From positions 1 through 29,672 of IMG/VR virus record IMGVR_UViG_3300036846_000165: a DNA stretch of 29,672 nucleotides; one strand, 5' to 3'. The notes under the pieces are model-generated. The model was not told the origin of the DNA, did not search any database, and saw nothing but the letters and a program-made list of their open reading frames with translations. Made by a program: the position numbers and the translations under genes. The stretch is from a virus. Of the stretch, positions 1-7,062 are shown in pieces. How positions within the stretch are numbered: the stretch's first letter is position 1; each line of letters begins with the position of its first letter.

Positions 1-1359
1 GCCCGCCTGTACCGCGATGAGCGCCTTCGCGTTATACGTATCGAGCGAGTCGGAGACGCCGAGCGTCGCATTATCGAGCGCGATATTCGCGTCGCGGGTA
101 CCGAGTATCGCGTCGGTCTCGGTCTGCTGCGCCTTCGCGTTCGCGGCTGACGCCTTCGCCGCCGCCTTATCCGCCGCGGTCTGCTGCTGCTGCGCGCCCG
201 TCGCCGTCGTCGCCGCCGCGGTCAGACCATCGGTAACCGTCTTCGCTTCCTTCTGCGCGTCGGTATATGCCTGACGGTCGTCGTATGCCTTGCGCGATTG
301 CGTATCACCCGCGGCGAGATCGTCTGCGTACGCCTGCGTCGCCGCCGAGAGCCGTTTCTGCGCCTCTGCGGCCGTGTTCGTCGACTTACTCGAGTCTTCG
401 ATCTTGCGTCGGAATTCGTCGAGACCGAGCGACAACACGTCAGACGCGACGCGCCCGAGATTGATATGGATAGCGTGCGACGCGGTGTCTAGACCGTTGA
501 GCGCGATGGTCACACCACCCGCGAAATTGGAGAGCACCGGGATCAGCTGATTACCGATCGCGACCTTGAGATCGGTCGTCTCCGCCTTCATTACTGCGAG
601 CTTGCCTGCGTACGTATCGGCGTACTGCGACGCGGCGCCGCCAAAAGCTGCGTTGAGTTTCACGACCGCTTCCGCGGCCGTGATCGTGTGACCGCTCGCG
701 TCTTTCGTCGCGATCCCGAGCTTGTTTAGACCTTTGAGGCGGCCGCCCTCGACCGCGACGAGCAGCGACGTCGCGCCGTCGAGTGTCATATTCCGAGCGC
801 GGGCGACGTCGGTCGCGACGCCGAGCAGCGTTGTCGCCTTCCCGACGTCGTGCGTCACCGGTACGAGCTTGGCGAGCGCGCCCTCCGTATCGGCGGAGCT
901 GAAACCGAGTTTCTCGAGCTTCGAGTCTGCGCCCTCGATCGTGCCGCCTTCGGTCTTCATGGACTCGCCGACGTTGCCGACCACGACCGCGAGCCGCTCG
1001 TGCGCCTTATTGAAATCCTCCGCCGCCTGTATGGACTCGCGCGCGAATTCGACGGCCGCCGCGCCCGCGACGCCCATACCCGCGGTCATCGCGCCGCCGA
1101 TACCGGCGCCCGACGTCACGCCTGCCTGCTCGAGATTGCCGAGCTCGCCTTGCATCTTCTTCGCGGCGCCCGAGAATGGCAGATTGAACGTACCGAGCAG
1201 CTGCCCGACCTTCCCGAAGGCGCCGCCCATCTTCTGCCCGGCGCCCTCGATCTGCTTCCCCGCGCCGCTGACCGCGCTACTCGCGGTCTTCGTCGACCGC
1301 ACGAGCGACGTCGCGTCGCCGATCCACCGCACAGTGAGCGAGCGAATGTCGGTCGCCAT
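1..1359 (-). CDS. Tape measure protein, copy A (3' end beyond window)
   Basis: The tape measure protein spans the tail tube lumen, sets tail length and is ejected ahead of DNA. About 453 codons are present and the reading frame stays open to the left edge, so the C terminus is missing. The start MATDIRSLTVRWIGDATSLVRS matches copy B almost residue for residue. The ATG shares one base with the TAA of the preceding gp10-like gene. The protein is Ala-rich and helical, with a hydrophobic Gly/Ala segment near residues 85-105 (GGAMTAGMGVAG) and long coiled-coil stretches after it. Copy A and B are close at the N terminus and drift in the helical middle. No tail assembly chaperone pair precedes it. 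The family assignment rests on size, composition, gene order and the matching complete copy B. Confidence 0.9.
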   Translation of the reverse strand, partial: MATDIRSLTVRWIGDATSLVRSTKTASSAVSGAGKQIEGAGQKMGGAFGKVGQLLGTFNLPFSGAAKKMQGELGNLEQAGVTSGAGIGGAMTAGMGVAGAAAVEFARESIQAAEDFNKAHERLAVVVGNVGESMKTEGGTIEGADSKLEKLGFSSADTEGALAKLVPVTHDVGKATTLLGVATDVARARNMTLDGATSLLVAVEGGRLKGLNKLGIATKDASGHTITAAEAVVKLNAAFGGAASQYADTYAGKLAVMKAETTDLKVAIGNQLIPVLSNFAGGVTIALNGLDTASHAIHINLGRVASDVLSLGLDEFRRKIEDSSKSTNTAAEAQKRLSAATQAYADDLAAGDTQSRKAYDDRQAYTDAQKEAKTVTDGLTAAATTATGAQQQQTAADKAAAKASAANAKAQQTETDAILGTRDANIALDNATLGVSDSLDTYNAKALIAVQAG

Positions 1360-1829
1360 TACACGACGCCGCCCGTCGCCCAACGCGCGCCGAGCGCGTC
1401 GAGCGCGTGCAGATACTCGAGCGTCGCAGCTGGCCCTTGCGCCCGCAGCGTCGGGAATAGGAAATAGCCGTCGCGGCCGCGGTGCGGCAGAAACTGCATC
1501 GTCTTCGGACTGCCACGGCCGCCGAATTCGGCGCCGAAGATCAGCACGCCGACCGGTGTCTTACGTTTCCCGACGCGCTTCGCGCCGCCGTACAGCAGCG
1601 ACGGCACCCGATCGGAGGTCGTGCGCAGCGACGTCGCCGCGAGCGCGGCTTGCCTGCCGACACTCGCGCCGAGCTGCTGTGCGCCGTCGACGGCGCGCTG
1701 CGCGACGGCACGCGACGCGGTGCGCAGCTCGGCGTTCGCCTCGCTGCCGTACGTGTTGAACGCGCGCAGCAGCGGCGCCAGACCTTCGACGTCGATCGCC
1801 ATAGCCGAGCTGCGGACCGTCGCCGCCAT
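1359..1829 (-). CDS. HK97 gp10-like head-tail/tail completion protein, copy A
   Basis: A 156-residue protein resembling the HK97 gp10 family, small proteins acting at the head-tail joint or tail terminus. The C-terminal half carries the family-like pattern GAEFGGRG...QFLPHRGRDGYFLFPTLR, followed by an Ala-rich helix. The first ATG is chosen because copy B keeps it (MAATVRSSALAIDVEGL), whereas the internal Met10 of copy A is Leu in copy B. No clear Shine-Dalgarno is seen; it starts 4 bases after the major tail gene's TAA, so translation is probably coupled. Its position is unusual: gp10-like genes normally precede the major tail gene, but here it follows and directly abuts the tape measure, where chaperone genes usually sit. 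Family moderately sure, exact role not. Confidence 0.75.
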   Translation of the reverse strand: MAATVRSSAMAIDVEGLAPLLRAFNTYGSEANAELRTASRAVAQRAVDGAQQLGASVGRQAALAATSLRTTSDRVPSLLYGGAKRVGKRKTPVGVLIFGAEFGGRGSPKTMQFLPHRGRDGYFLFPTLRAQGPAATLEYLHALDALGARWATGGVV

Positions 1830-1833
1830 CGGT

Positions 1834-2313
1834 TTACGCGCTCGCTGCTGCAGGCACGCTCGAGCGGCTCGAGCTGCTCGACGCGTCGCTCTCGTCCGCG
1901 GCGAGCGTCGTCATGTATGTCGGCGCGCCGATCAGCGGTAGCGACACAGTGAACACTGCCGCCTGTGCCTGCGTGCCGCCAACCTGACCGGGAACGCAGA
2001 CGACCGTACCGCTCCACGTCGGATTGGTGACGCCTACGGGCGAGTCTTTACAGAGCAGCGTGAACGGCTGCTGTGTCCGCGCATTCGTGAACAGATACAT
2101 GAGCAGATCGGTCGCGCCGTACGCCTGAAATCCGTCGAGATCGAGTGTCCACTTGATATCGCCGGGCAGCTCAGCCGGTCCGCACAGCGAACCGACGTCG
2201 ATCATCGTGATATTCGGCGTCAGCTCCGCCTTCGAGAGTTCGCACGTCACGTCGGTCGGTGTCGATCCGATCGTGACAGTCGGATTGACGAAAATAAACG
2301 CAGGGTTCGCCAT
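1834..2313 (-). CDS. Major tail (tube) protein, copy A
   Basis: A 159-residue protein that most likely polymerises into the tail tube. It begins MANPAFIFVNPTVTIG, and residues 20-110 alternate strand-like segments, typical of small siphovirus tube proteins (DVTCELSKAEL, PGDIKWTLDLDGFQ, LLMYLFTNARTQQPFTLLC). The C-terminal tail is Ser/Ala-rich and low complexity, probably exposed. GGAGG lies 7 bases before the ATG and is part of TAGGAGG, so the previous gene's stop codon overlaps this ribosome site. Copy B encodes a near-identical protein with the same start and differs mainly in the Ser-rich tail. Assignment follows position after the connector genes, size and beta-rich character; no catalytic motif is expected. 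Confidence 0.8.
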   Translation of the reverse strand: MANPAFIFVNPTVTIGSTPTDVTCELSKAELTPNITMIDVGSLCGPAELPGDIKWTLDLDGFQAYGATDLLMYLFTNARTQQPFTLLCKDSPVGVTNPTWSGTVVCVPGQVGGTQAQAAVFTVSLPLIGAPTYMTTLAADESDASSSSSRSSVPAAASA

Positions 2314-2323
2314 CGGTTGCCTC

Positions 2324-2746
2324 CTAAAAGACGATCAGGGTCTCGCAATCTGCGGCCGGGAGCTCTTGAGATCCGCGCAACACGAGCACCGCGGTCGTAC
2401 GCACCGGGCGTACGTCGGTCACGACGCCGCCGAGCGTGCGATCGGCGAGCAACGCCGACGCGTAGACCGTCTGCAGCTCGTCGAGCGCGAGCTGCGCCGG
2501 TCGTTGCGCCTGCGCGCCGACCACGAGCTTGACGATCACGGCCGCGGTCGGCAGCGCCGCATACGCGGTGTCCTCGAACGTGATCGAGAATGCGCCGACG
2601 AGCGCGCACGGCGGCGCCCACGTATCAGCCAGCCACGGCGCGACGCGCAGCGGCGCACCCTCGAAGGTCTGCGCCTCGAGCGCCTGCGTGAGCGCGACGC
2701 GCACCGCCGCGAGGTCGATATCGACGCAGCGGACGGTCGCGCTCAC
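2324..2746 (-). CDS. Tail terminator / head-closure-like protein, copy A
   Basis: A 140-residue protein conserved at the same length in copy B. It starts with GTG overlapping the connector stop (GTGA). The sequence alternates helix (VRVALTQALEAQTFEGAPLRV) and strands (AALPTAAVIVKLVVGA, TTAVLVLRGSQELPAADCETLIVF). This fits the alpha/beta fold of tail terminator proteins that cap the tail tube, or a head-closure protein. Only this gene and the connector lie between capsid and tail tube, so it may carry work normally split between two proteins. I do not recognise a diagnostic motif; the role is inferred from position and size. Confidence 0.6.
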   Translation of the reverse strand: MSATVRCVDIDLAAVRVALTQALEAQTFEGAPLRVAPWLADTWAPPCALVGAFSITFEDTAYAALPTAAVIVKLVVGAQAQRPAQLALDELQTVYASALLADRTLGGVVTDVRPVRTTAVLVLRGSQELPAADCETLIVF

Positions 2747-3339
2747 GAGAGCACCACGTCACGCCACGGCGACTCGAGCGCGTCAATATCGACGTCGAAA
2801 CGCGGGACACGAGCGACGCCGAGATCACCTAACGGAATGATCCCCTCCGGGCTGGCACGCCGGGCGTACAGCCGGGCGCCGCGCTGCTGCGCGGCGAGCA
2901 TCACGTCGTACGGCACCGCGAGTACCGCGCTGCCATCGGCGACGGCCGCGGTCAGCGGTACGTCGAGCGACAGCGACGCGAGCACGACGAGCGCGCCGGT
3001 CGCGTCGGGTGCCTCGAGCGTCGTCGCATACGTGCCTGCGGCGTCGTATACGTGACCGATCGCGGTCTCGCCCGCGGCCGTCGTCGCGTCGGGCATACCG
3101 TCACCGAACGTCCACGTAAACGGTCCGACGCCGTAGCCGTAGGCGTCGAAGACGACGCCGAGCTGCTCGAAGGGTGACGGCTGCGCCCGGTAGAACGTGC
3201 CGCTATACGCGTCGGCGCGCAGGCGTGCGAATTGTTGCGCCTCCACCGCGTCGCAGATCGACTGCAGCAGCGCGTCGTCGATCGTGTCGGTAATCCGCAG
3301 GTACTGCTTCAAGAGATCGAGCGTCAGATACAGACTCAT
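2743..3339 (-). CDS. Head-tail connector (HK97 gp6-like) with inserted PKD/Ig-like domain, copy A
   Basis: A 198-residue protein whose two ends match the 126-residue connector of copy B. The N terminus (LDLLKQYLRITDTIDDALLQ) is the helical start of gp6-type connectors, which form the ring below the portal. The C terminus (ARLYARRASPEGIIPLGDLGVARVPR) is nearly identical between copies. Residues about 62-126 are not aligned with copy B and carry a PKD-type pattern: WTFGDG at 76-81 and HVYDAAGTY at 96-104, followed by a strand. This is an in-frame Ig-like insertion of roughly 72 residues. No Shine-Dalgarno precedes the ATG; a strong hairpin begins 11 bases upstream of it. Connector role well supported by position and copy B; the PKD call rests on the two motifs. 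Confidence 0.8.
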   Translation of the reverse strand: MSLYLTLDLLKQYLRITDTIDDALLQSICDAVEAQQFARLRADAYSGTFYRAQPSPFEQLGVVFDAYGYGVGPFTWTFGDGMPDATTAAGETAIGHVYDAAGTYATTLEAPDATGALVVLASLSLDVPLTAAVADGSAVLAVPYDVMLAAQQRGARLYARRASPEGIIPLGDLGVARVPRFDVDIDALESPWRDVVLS

Positions 3340-3350
3340 CGCGGGTGGCG

Positions 3351-3380
3351 CCCGGCGCCGTGCGCAATTACGGCGCCGGG
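3351..3380 (-). terminator. Strong hairpin between capsid and connector genes, copy A
   Basis: A perfect 11-bp inverted repeat, CCCGGCGCCGT and its complement around an 8-base loop, starts 14 bases after the capsid stop codon and ends 11 bases before the connector ATG. There is no U-run. It may attenuate transcription after the highly expressed capsid gene, stabilise the capsid mRNA, or limit connector translation. Copy B keeps the hairpin and lengthens the stem by one pair with a change on both sides, which supports a structural role. Confidence 0.65.
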
Positions 3381-3394
3381 TACGCCGTGCCTCC

Positions 3395-4786
3395 CTATCT
3401 GCTCGCGCGCGAGCGGCCGCCGCTCACGCCGCCGTCTGCGGGCGTCTCGTCGTCTGCGGTCGGCTCGTCGAGACCTTCGACCTCCGCAACCGCGGGCATC
3501 GTCGTAATCACGATCGACCGGAACGCGCTCGGCGCGGGTGTCGCCGACGCGAAATAGCCGTAGTACGCGACCTGATACCCGAGAATCGACGGCTCGGTAA
3601 TGCTGACGAGACCGCCGATCTGCTCGTAATACTCCGTCGCGCTCGACAGACCGACGATCGCGGTCTTTACGCCTAGGTTGTTGTCGACGATCAGCCGCAG
3701 ACCAAACGGGTTCGCTGCCCATTCGCCCGGCTGCATCGTGCCGTCTGCGTTGATCGGACCGAGCACCGGAAACAACGGCCGCCCTTGCGTGTCGCTCAAC
3801 ATTCCGAGCGCACGCCAGACGTCGGTACTCACCCACAGCGTGTCAGGTAGCCGGTTCGCGGTGCTCGCCGCGATCGACGACGCCGCCGAATAGATCGCAC
3901 CCAACCATGCCGCGGGTTGCGTCGCATCGGCGAGCGCGATCGTCGCCGTGACGGCCGCCTTGAATGCGGTGCACGCCGCGGCGTCGGTCGCGTACGCATA
4001 CTCAGCTGCGAGATCCTCAATTACGATCTGCAGAATTGCCGGGTCGGTCCAGTCGCGATCTTGGAAGCTGATATCGAGCGTGCCGCCGTAGGTGCCCTTG
4101 GTTACCTGCAGCGGGTTGATCGTCATTTTCTGCGACGGCAGCGCGACTTTCTCCGCTGATTGCGGTCCGACCGTTGTGTGTTGCGCGACGACCGGCCGGG
4201 AGAATGTCTTACCGCTCGCAGGCATCGGCCGCGACGCGATCGACCCTAGGAACGGCCGGACGGTCGGCAGAAAGGTAACGACCGGTCCGAGTATCGGCGT
4301 CGGCAGCAGACCGGGCGTATCGCCGGTCGTCTGATCGGCGCGGTCGAGCGCGCGGGCACGCTCGAACCGCTGCCGGGCGCGCTCGGCGTCACGCTCTGAG
4401 CCGTACCCGAGATCGTGACCGTGCGCGATCACGTAGTCCGCGGCGTATTCGCCCGCGCTGCGCCAGATCTCGGTTACCTCGAGCCGTTCAGGTTCGCGCT
4501 CGACGCGCCGGGTGCCTTGCGCCTGCCCGGAACGTGCGAGCGCGCCGTGCACGCGGTTACGGATCTCGTCGCCGCCCGCGCGCGTCTCGAGCAGCTCGGT
4601 CCATTCGGTTGTACTCGACTGCGCGCGCTCGAGCGTCTGCCGGGCGTCGGTCAGCGTCTGCTGCTCGATCTCGGTCGGCTCGCGGTCTTCGTCGTTGAGT
4701 CGTTCAAGAATTCCGTCGATCGTGGCGAGCGCGCCGTCGCGTTGACGCTCGAGGCGCTCGATAAATCCGGGTACGGGCGTAGGCAT
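3395..4786 (-). CDS. Major capsid protein, HK97 fold, copy A
   Basis: A 463-residue HK97-family capsid precursor. Residues 5-80 form a charged helical coiled coil (IERLERQRDGALATIDGILE), the delta/scaffolding region usually removed by the prohead protease encoded just upstream. The shell domain probably begins around residue 155-165 (TPGLLPTPILGPVV) and includes PVVAQHTTVGPQS, LDISFQDRDWTDPAILQIVIEDLAAEYA and a C-terminal YQVAYYGYFAS...FRSIVITT. A longer open frame extends upstream, but the ATG of MPTPVPGF is chosen: GGAGG lies 9 bases before it and copy B starts at the same place. The acidic C-terminal tail (EGLDEPTADDETPADGG) is low complexity. The processing position is inferred. Confidence 0.93.
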   Translation of the reverse strand: MPTPVPGFIERLERQRDGALATIDGILERLNDEDREPTEIEQQTLTDARQTLERAQSSTTEWTELLETRAGGDEIRNRVHGALARSGQAQGTRRVEREPERLEVTEIWRSAGEYAADYVIAHGHDLGYGSERDAERARQRFERARALDRADQTTGDTPGLLPTPILGPVVTFLPTVRPFLGSIASRPMPASGKTFSRPVVAQHTTVGPQSAEKVALPSQKMTINPLQVTKGTYGGTLDISFQDRDWTDPAILQIVIEDLAAEYAYATDAAACTAFKAAVTATIALADATQPAAWLGAIYSAASSIAASTANRLPDTLWVSTDVWRALGMLSDTQGRPLFPVLGPINADGTMQPGEWAANPFGLRLIVDNNLGVKTAIVGLSSATEYYEQIGGLVSITEPSILGYQVAYYGYFASATPAPSAFRSIVITTMPAVAEVEGLDEPTADDETPADGGVSGGRSRASR

Positions 4787-4823
4787 GGTCGTAGACCTCC
4801 GTAACGCAGGGATTGTCTGCGCC

Positions 4824-4894
4824 GGGTGTCTGCGCCTGATCGCCGGGTGTCGCGAGCGCGCCCGCGGGTGTCGACCGTCAGCCGTCAGGGTGTC
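4824..4894. repeat. Four GGGTGTC direct repeats phased at 21-22 bp, copy A
   Basis: GGGTGTC (GACACCC on the coding strand) occurs at 4824, 4845, 4866 and 4888, giving steps of 21, 21 and 22 bases, close to two helical turns. The repeats lie in the protease-capsid gap and reach into the last codons of the protease gene. The same array with the same spacing is present in copy B. Regular phasing suggests a protein-binding array on one DNA face, perhaps controlling capsid expression; an RNA role is also possible. Confidence 0.6.
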
Positions 4895-5486
4895 GGCTAT
4901 CGGGCGTGAGCGTAAGACTGCGCCGCCATTCGGTCCAGTCATTCCGCCAGCTGCGCGCGCGGTCGGCGCCGGGCGTCGAGCTGCTGCGTACTGCGAGCGG
5001 CTCGACGGGCGGATACGCAGGGTCGGGCACGAGCGCGACGTGGAAGAGCTGCCGTACGGTCTGGCGCACGCGCAGCACGCGGCCGTCGCGGCGTAGCTCG
5101 CGGGTGGCGCCCGGCTCGAAGGAGACGCTCAGACCGGGCAGCTGCCCGTCGCGGACCTTGTAGGCGACGAGCGCGGCGTCGGGATGCTCGGCCGGGTCGT
5201 CGAGCCGCCAGCGCCCCCATAGGCCGCGCTCACGCTCGACGAGCTCGAGCGTCTTCCCTACCCACCCTGCGAGGTCGCGGCCGTGCGGGTACCGCAGCTG
5301 CACGACGCGCGGCGCCCGCACGACGTGCCGGAACGAGCCGCGATCGAATTGCTCGAGGTACGGACCGTCGCCGTCGTCGACCTCCGCCGCGACGCCGTAC
5401 GGCACCGCGTACCCGGTCAGCGTGCGGCCGTCGCCGTCGACCTCGAGCGCCGCTTGCCGCACGTAGTGCTCGAGCATCGGTCTCAC
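4878..5486 (-). CDS. Prohead protease (HK97 / S78 family), copy A
   Basis: A 202-residue serine protease predicted to cleave the capsid delta domain during prohead maturation. Family features are the N-terminal GYAVPYG near residues 25-31, DRGSFRHV at 48-55, the candidate catalytic His in LRYPHGR (His68) and the candidate catalytic Ser in LPGLSVSF (Ser120), followed by VALVPDPAYP. The GTG start is preceded by GGGAGG with 5 bases spacing and lies 1 base after the portal stop; an internal ATG three codons later is less well spaced. The C terminus differs from copy B after TLTP through a local frame change and reads into the repeat array. It lies between portal and capsid as usual. Catalytic residues assigned by pattern only. 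Confidence 0.88.
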   Translation of the reverse strand: MRPMLEHYVRQAALEVDGDGRTLTGYAVPYGVAAEVDDGDGPYLEQFDRGSFRHVVRAPRVVQLRYPHGRDLAGWVGKTLELVERERGLWGRWRLDDPAEHPDAALVAYKVRDGQLPGLSVSFEPGATRELRRDGRVLRVRQTVRQLFHVALVPDPAYPPVEPLAVRSSSTPGADRARSWRNDWTEWRRSLTLTPDSRHPDG

Positions 5487-5487
5487 G

Positions 5488-6822
5488 TCAGCCTCCCACG
5501 ATCGACGCGAACGGCAGCACGCCCGAAACCTGCGCGGCGAGCGGCGCCGGTACGCCCGCCGGCGCAGCCGGCGGTACGACGTCAGACGATGCGGTCGTGC
5601 CTGCCTGCGCCGCGGCTAGCTCGTCCGATGCCTGCGGTAGGTCGATCATCGCGCGCGCCTCGTCAAGATCGATCACGCCCGCGCTGTAGAGCGCGATCGC
5701 CTGCGTCGCGCGGTCGTTGACGTCGGGGCGTAATAGTCCGACCGGATCGAACCGTGCGCTTAGGTTGCGCGGCAGTGTCTGCGCGCTCAGCTGCTGCTCG
5801 ACCGGCAGTATGTACCGCTGCACGGTCGTCTCGATGAATTGCTGATTCGCTTGCGTGAGGTTCCGGTAGATCATGCCGGGTGCGTCGAGACCGAGCATGG
5901 TGGCGGGTACGCCGAGCGCGAGCGCGAGCGCCTGATTGTTCCACTTGCGCGCCTCGACGAGCTGCGCCGCCACCGCGTCATTGGGCAGCACCGTAATTTT
6001 CGTGCCCATCGGCGTTACGACCGGCTCGCGCGACCCTGCGACCGACGCGAGAAATTTCGATTTGAGGTCGTCGGCTTGTGTCTGCGTGAGGTCCGGGTTC
6101 GGGTGCTCGACGTGCACGCTCGGTACCGCGCCGGTCTGGAAATACCGCGCCGCGAACCGTTCCGCCATGACTGCCGCGGCGACGAGATCCGAATTGCCGG
6201 TCAGCAGACCGCGGCCGATCAGCTCACCGGTCCCGCGGTTGATCGCGACGTGGAAGATCTCGCTCGGGTCGTAGTCGTCGCCGCCGATGCGGTAGATAAC
6301 GCGGCCTTGCTCGACGACGATCGCCCACCATCCTGCGCGGATCGGATACATGACGCGCGGCCAACCATCCCACCCGAGATCGCCGAGCACCGCGACGTAG
6401 TTCCCCCAGAGGCCTAGATCGCGTATCACCTCGTCTTCCCAATCGGCGAGCGTGAGACCGGTCGCGCGCGGGTCACCGGTCGGCGCGCGCAGGATGGGCG
6501 GAGTCGGTACGACCGGCTGCGCGGGTACCTGCGTCTCGTCGAGCGCCTGCAGCGGCATCTGCACGACGAACGCGGAGATCAGCGACAGCGACGCCGAGAC
6601 CGAAGGGATCGCGAGCACCTCAGACTCTGAGATCGGATACAGCGGCGCGCTCGAGGTGCCCATGCTCGGCGGTACGCCGCCTGCGCCGCCGTATACGCCG
6701 GCTGCGATCGCCGCCCAGAGCATCTCGAGGCCGCCTGCGCCGCCGATCGGCAGCGTCGGCGCGGCTGCGACCTGCGCGCGGGTATCCGGCAAGGGTGGCG
6801 GTTTCGCACGCCACAGTCGCAC
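5488..6822 (-). CDS. Portal protein (HK97-type), copy A
   Basis: A 444-residue portal subunit; twelve form the ring through which DNA enters and leaves the capsid. Recognisable portal-family stretches include LADWEDEVIRDLGLWGNYVAVLGD, GWPRVMYPIRAGWWA, GDDYDPSEIFHVAINRGTGELIGRG, the long helix before VPSVHVEHPNPDLT, and WNNQALALALGVPATMLGLDAPGMIYRNLTQANQQFIE with the crown-side helix after it. The frame is open six codons further to a TTG, but the GTG before RLWRAKPPPLP is preferred because copy B has an ATG at exactly this residue and because it ends the 12-bp inverted repeat. No Shine-Dalgarno is visible, consistent with leaderless translation. In copy A it directly follows the divergent control region; in copy B two extra genes intervene. 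Confidence 0.92.
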   Translation of the reverse strand: MRLWRAKPPPLPDTRAQVAAAPTLPIGGAGGLEMLWAAIAAGVYGGAGGVPPSMGTSSAPLYPISESEVLAIPSVSASLSLISAFVVQMPLQALDETQVPAQPVVPTPPILRAPTGDPRATGLTLADWEDEVIRDLGLWGNYVAVLGDLGWDGWPRVMYPIRAGWWAIVVEQGRVIYRIGGDDYDPSEIFHVAINRGTGELIGRGLLTGNSDLVAAAVMAERFAARYFQTGAVPSVHVEHPNPDLTQTQADDLKSKFLASVAGSREPVVTPMGTKITVLPNDAVAAQLVEARKWNNQALALALGVPATMLGLDAPGMIYRNLTQANQQFIETTVQRYILPVEQQLSAQTLPRNLSARFDPVGLLRPDVNDRATQAIALYSAGVIDLDEARAMIDLPQASDELAAAQAGTTASSDVVPPAAPAGVPAPLAAQVSGVLPFASIVGG

Positions 6823-6902
6823 GCCCGGAGTTTTCCACAACTAGTCCCCAGACGCCTAGTCACTAGTCGCAGGGTGCCGAGCCGTGCGATACTCCGGGCG
6901 TG
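6820..6902. promoter_or_regulatory. Divergent control region with 12-bp inverted repeat, copy A
   Basis: CACGCCCGGAGT at 6820-6831 and its exact complement at 6891-6902 bound this region, and each arm ends in a GTG start codon: portal on the minus strand, the coiled-coil gene on the plus strand. On the plus strand GATACT at 6888-6893 lies 7 bases before its GTG, with TAGTCG 18 bases upstream, giving a leaderless promoter. Three CTAGTC repeats (6841, 6856, 6863) and TTTTCCACA, one mismatch from a DnaA box, lie between the arms. The stretch from the left arm through the last CTAGTC is identical in copy B. The binding protein is unknown. Confidence 0.6.
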
Positions 6903-7061
6903 AGCACCCCGGTCGACCCGGACGAGAAACAAGACGAGCTGCAGGCACGAGCCGCGGCGCTGCGCGCGCAGGCGGCCGACCTCGAGGCGCAAGCCGCGCA
7001 CGCAGACGCCGACGCGGCGCAGCTCGACGTCGGCGCACCCGATAGCGACGTCGGCGACTGA
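6900..7061 (+). CDS. Small coiled-coil protein on the opposite strand, copy A
   Basis: A 53-residue acidic, Ala-rich protein, MSTPVDPDEKQDELQARAAA..., one of very few plus-strand genes. Leu14, Leu21 and Leu28 are spaced by seven, giving a coiled-coil helix over about residues 10-42, followed by an acidic tail. Coding is supported by comparison with copy B: apart from a three-base Lys-to-Arg change and TGA versus TAG, every difference is a silent third-base change. The GTG start appears leaderless, 7 bases after GATACT. It converges with terL, whose stop codon is one base away. Function unknown; a moron-type or regulatory/packaging partner is possible. Confidence 0.8.
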   Translation: MSTPVDPDEKQDELQARAAALRAQAADLEAQAAHADADAAQLDVGAPDSDVGD

Positions 7062-7062
7062 G

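Noticed and set aside
722-1759. Long plus-strand open frame opposite the tape measure gene
   Set aside because: It is antisense to the well-supported tape measure and gp10-like genes and reads as Arg/Ala/Ser-rich low-complexity sequence, as expected for shadow frames in high-G+C DNA.
4824-4894. CRISPR-like array from the spaced repeats
   Set aside because: Units are only 7 bases with 14-15 base gaps, and no cas genes are present.
4787-4942. 52-codon upstream extension of the capsid frame in copy A
   Set aside because: It runs through the repeat array, is absent from copy B, and the ATG with GGAGG is shared.
6820-6840. TTG start adding six residues (MWKTPG) to portal in copy A and to the adaptor in copy B
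   Set aside because: The same residues precede two unrelated proteins because the DNA belongs to the conserved control region; the GTG aligned with the copy B portal ATG is the better start.
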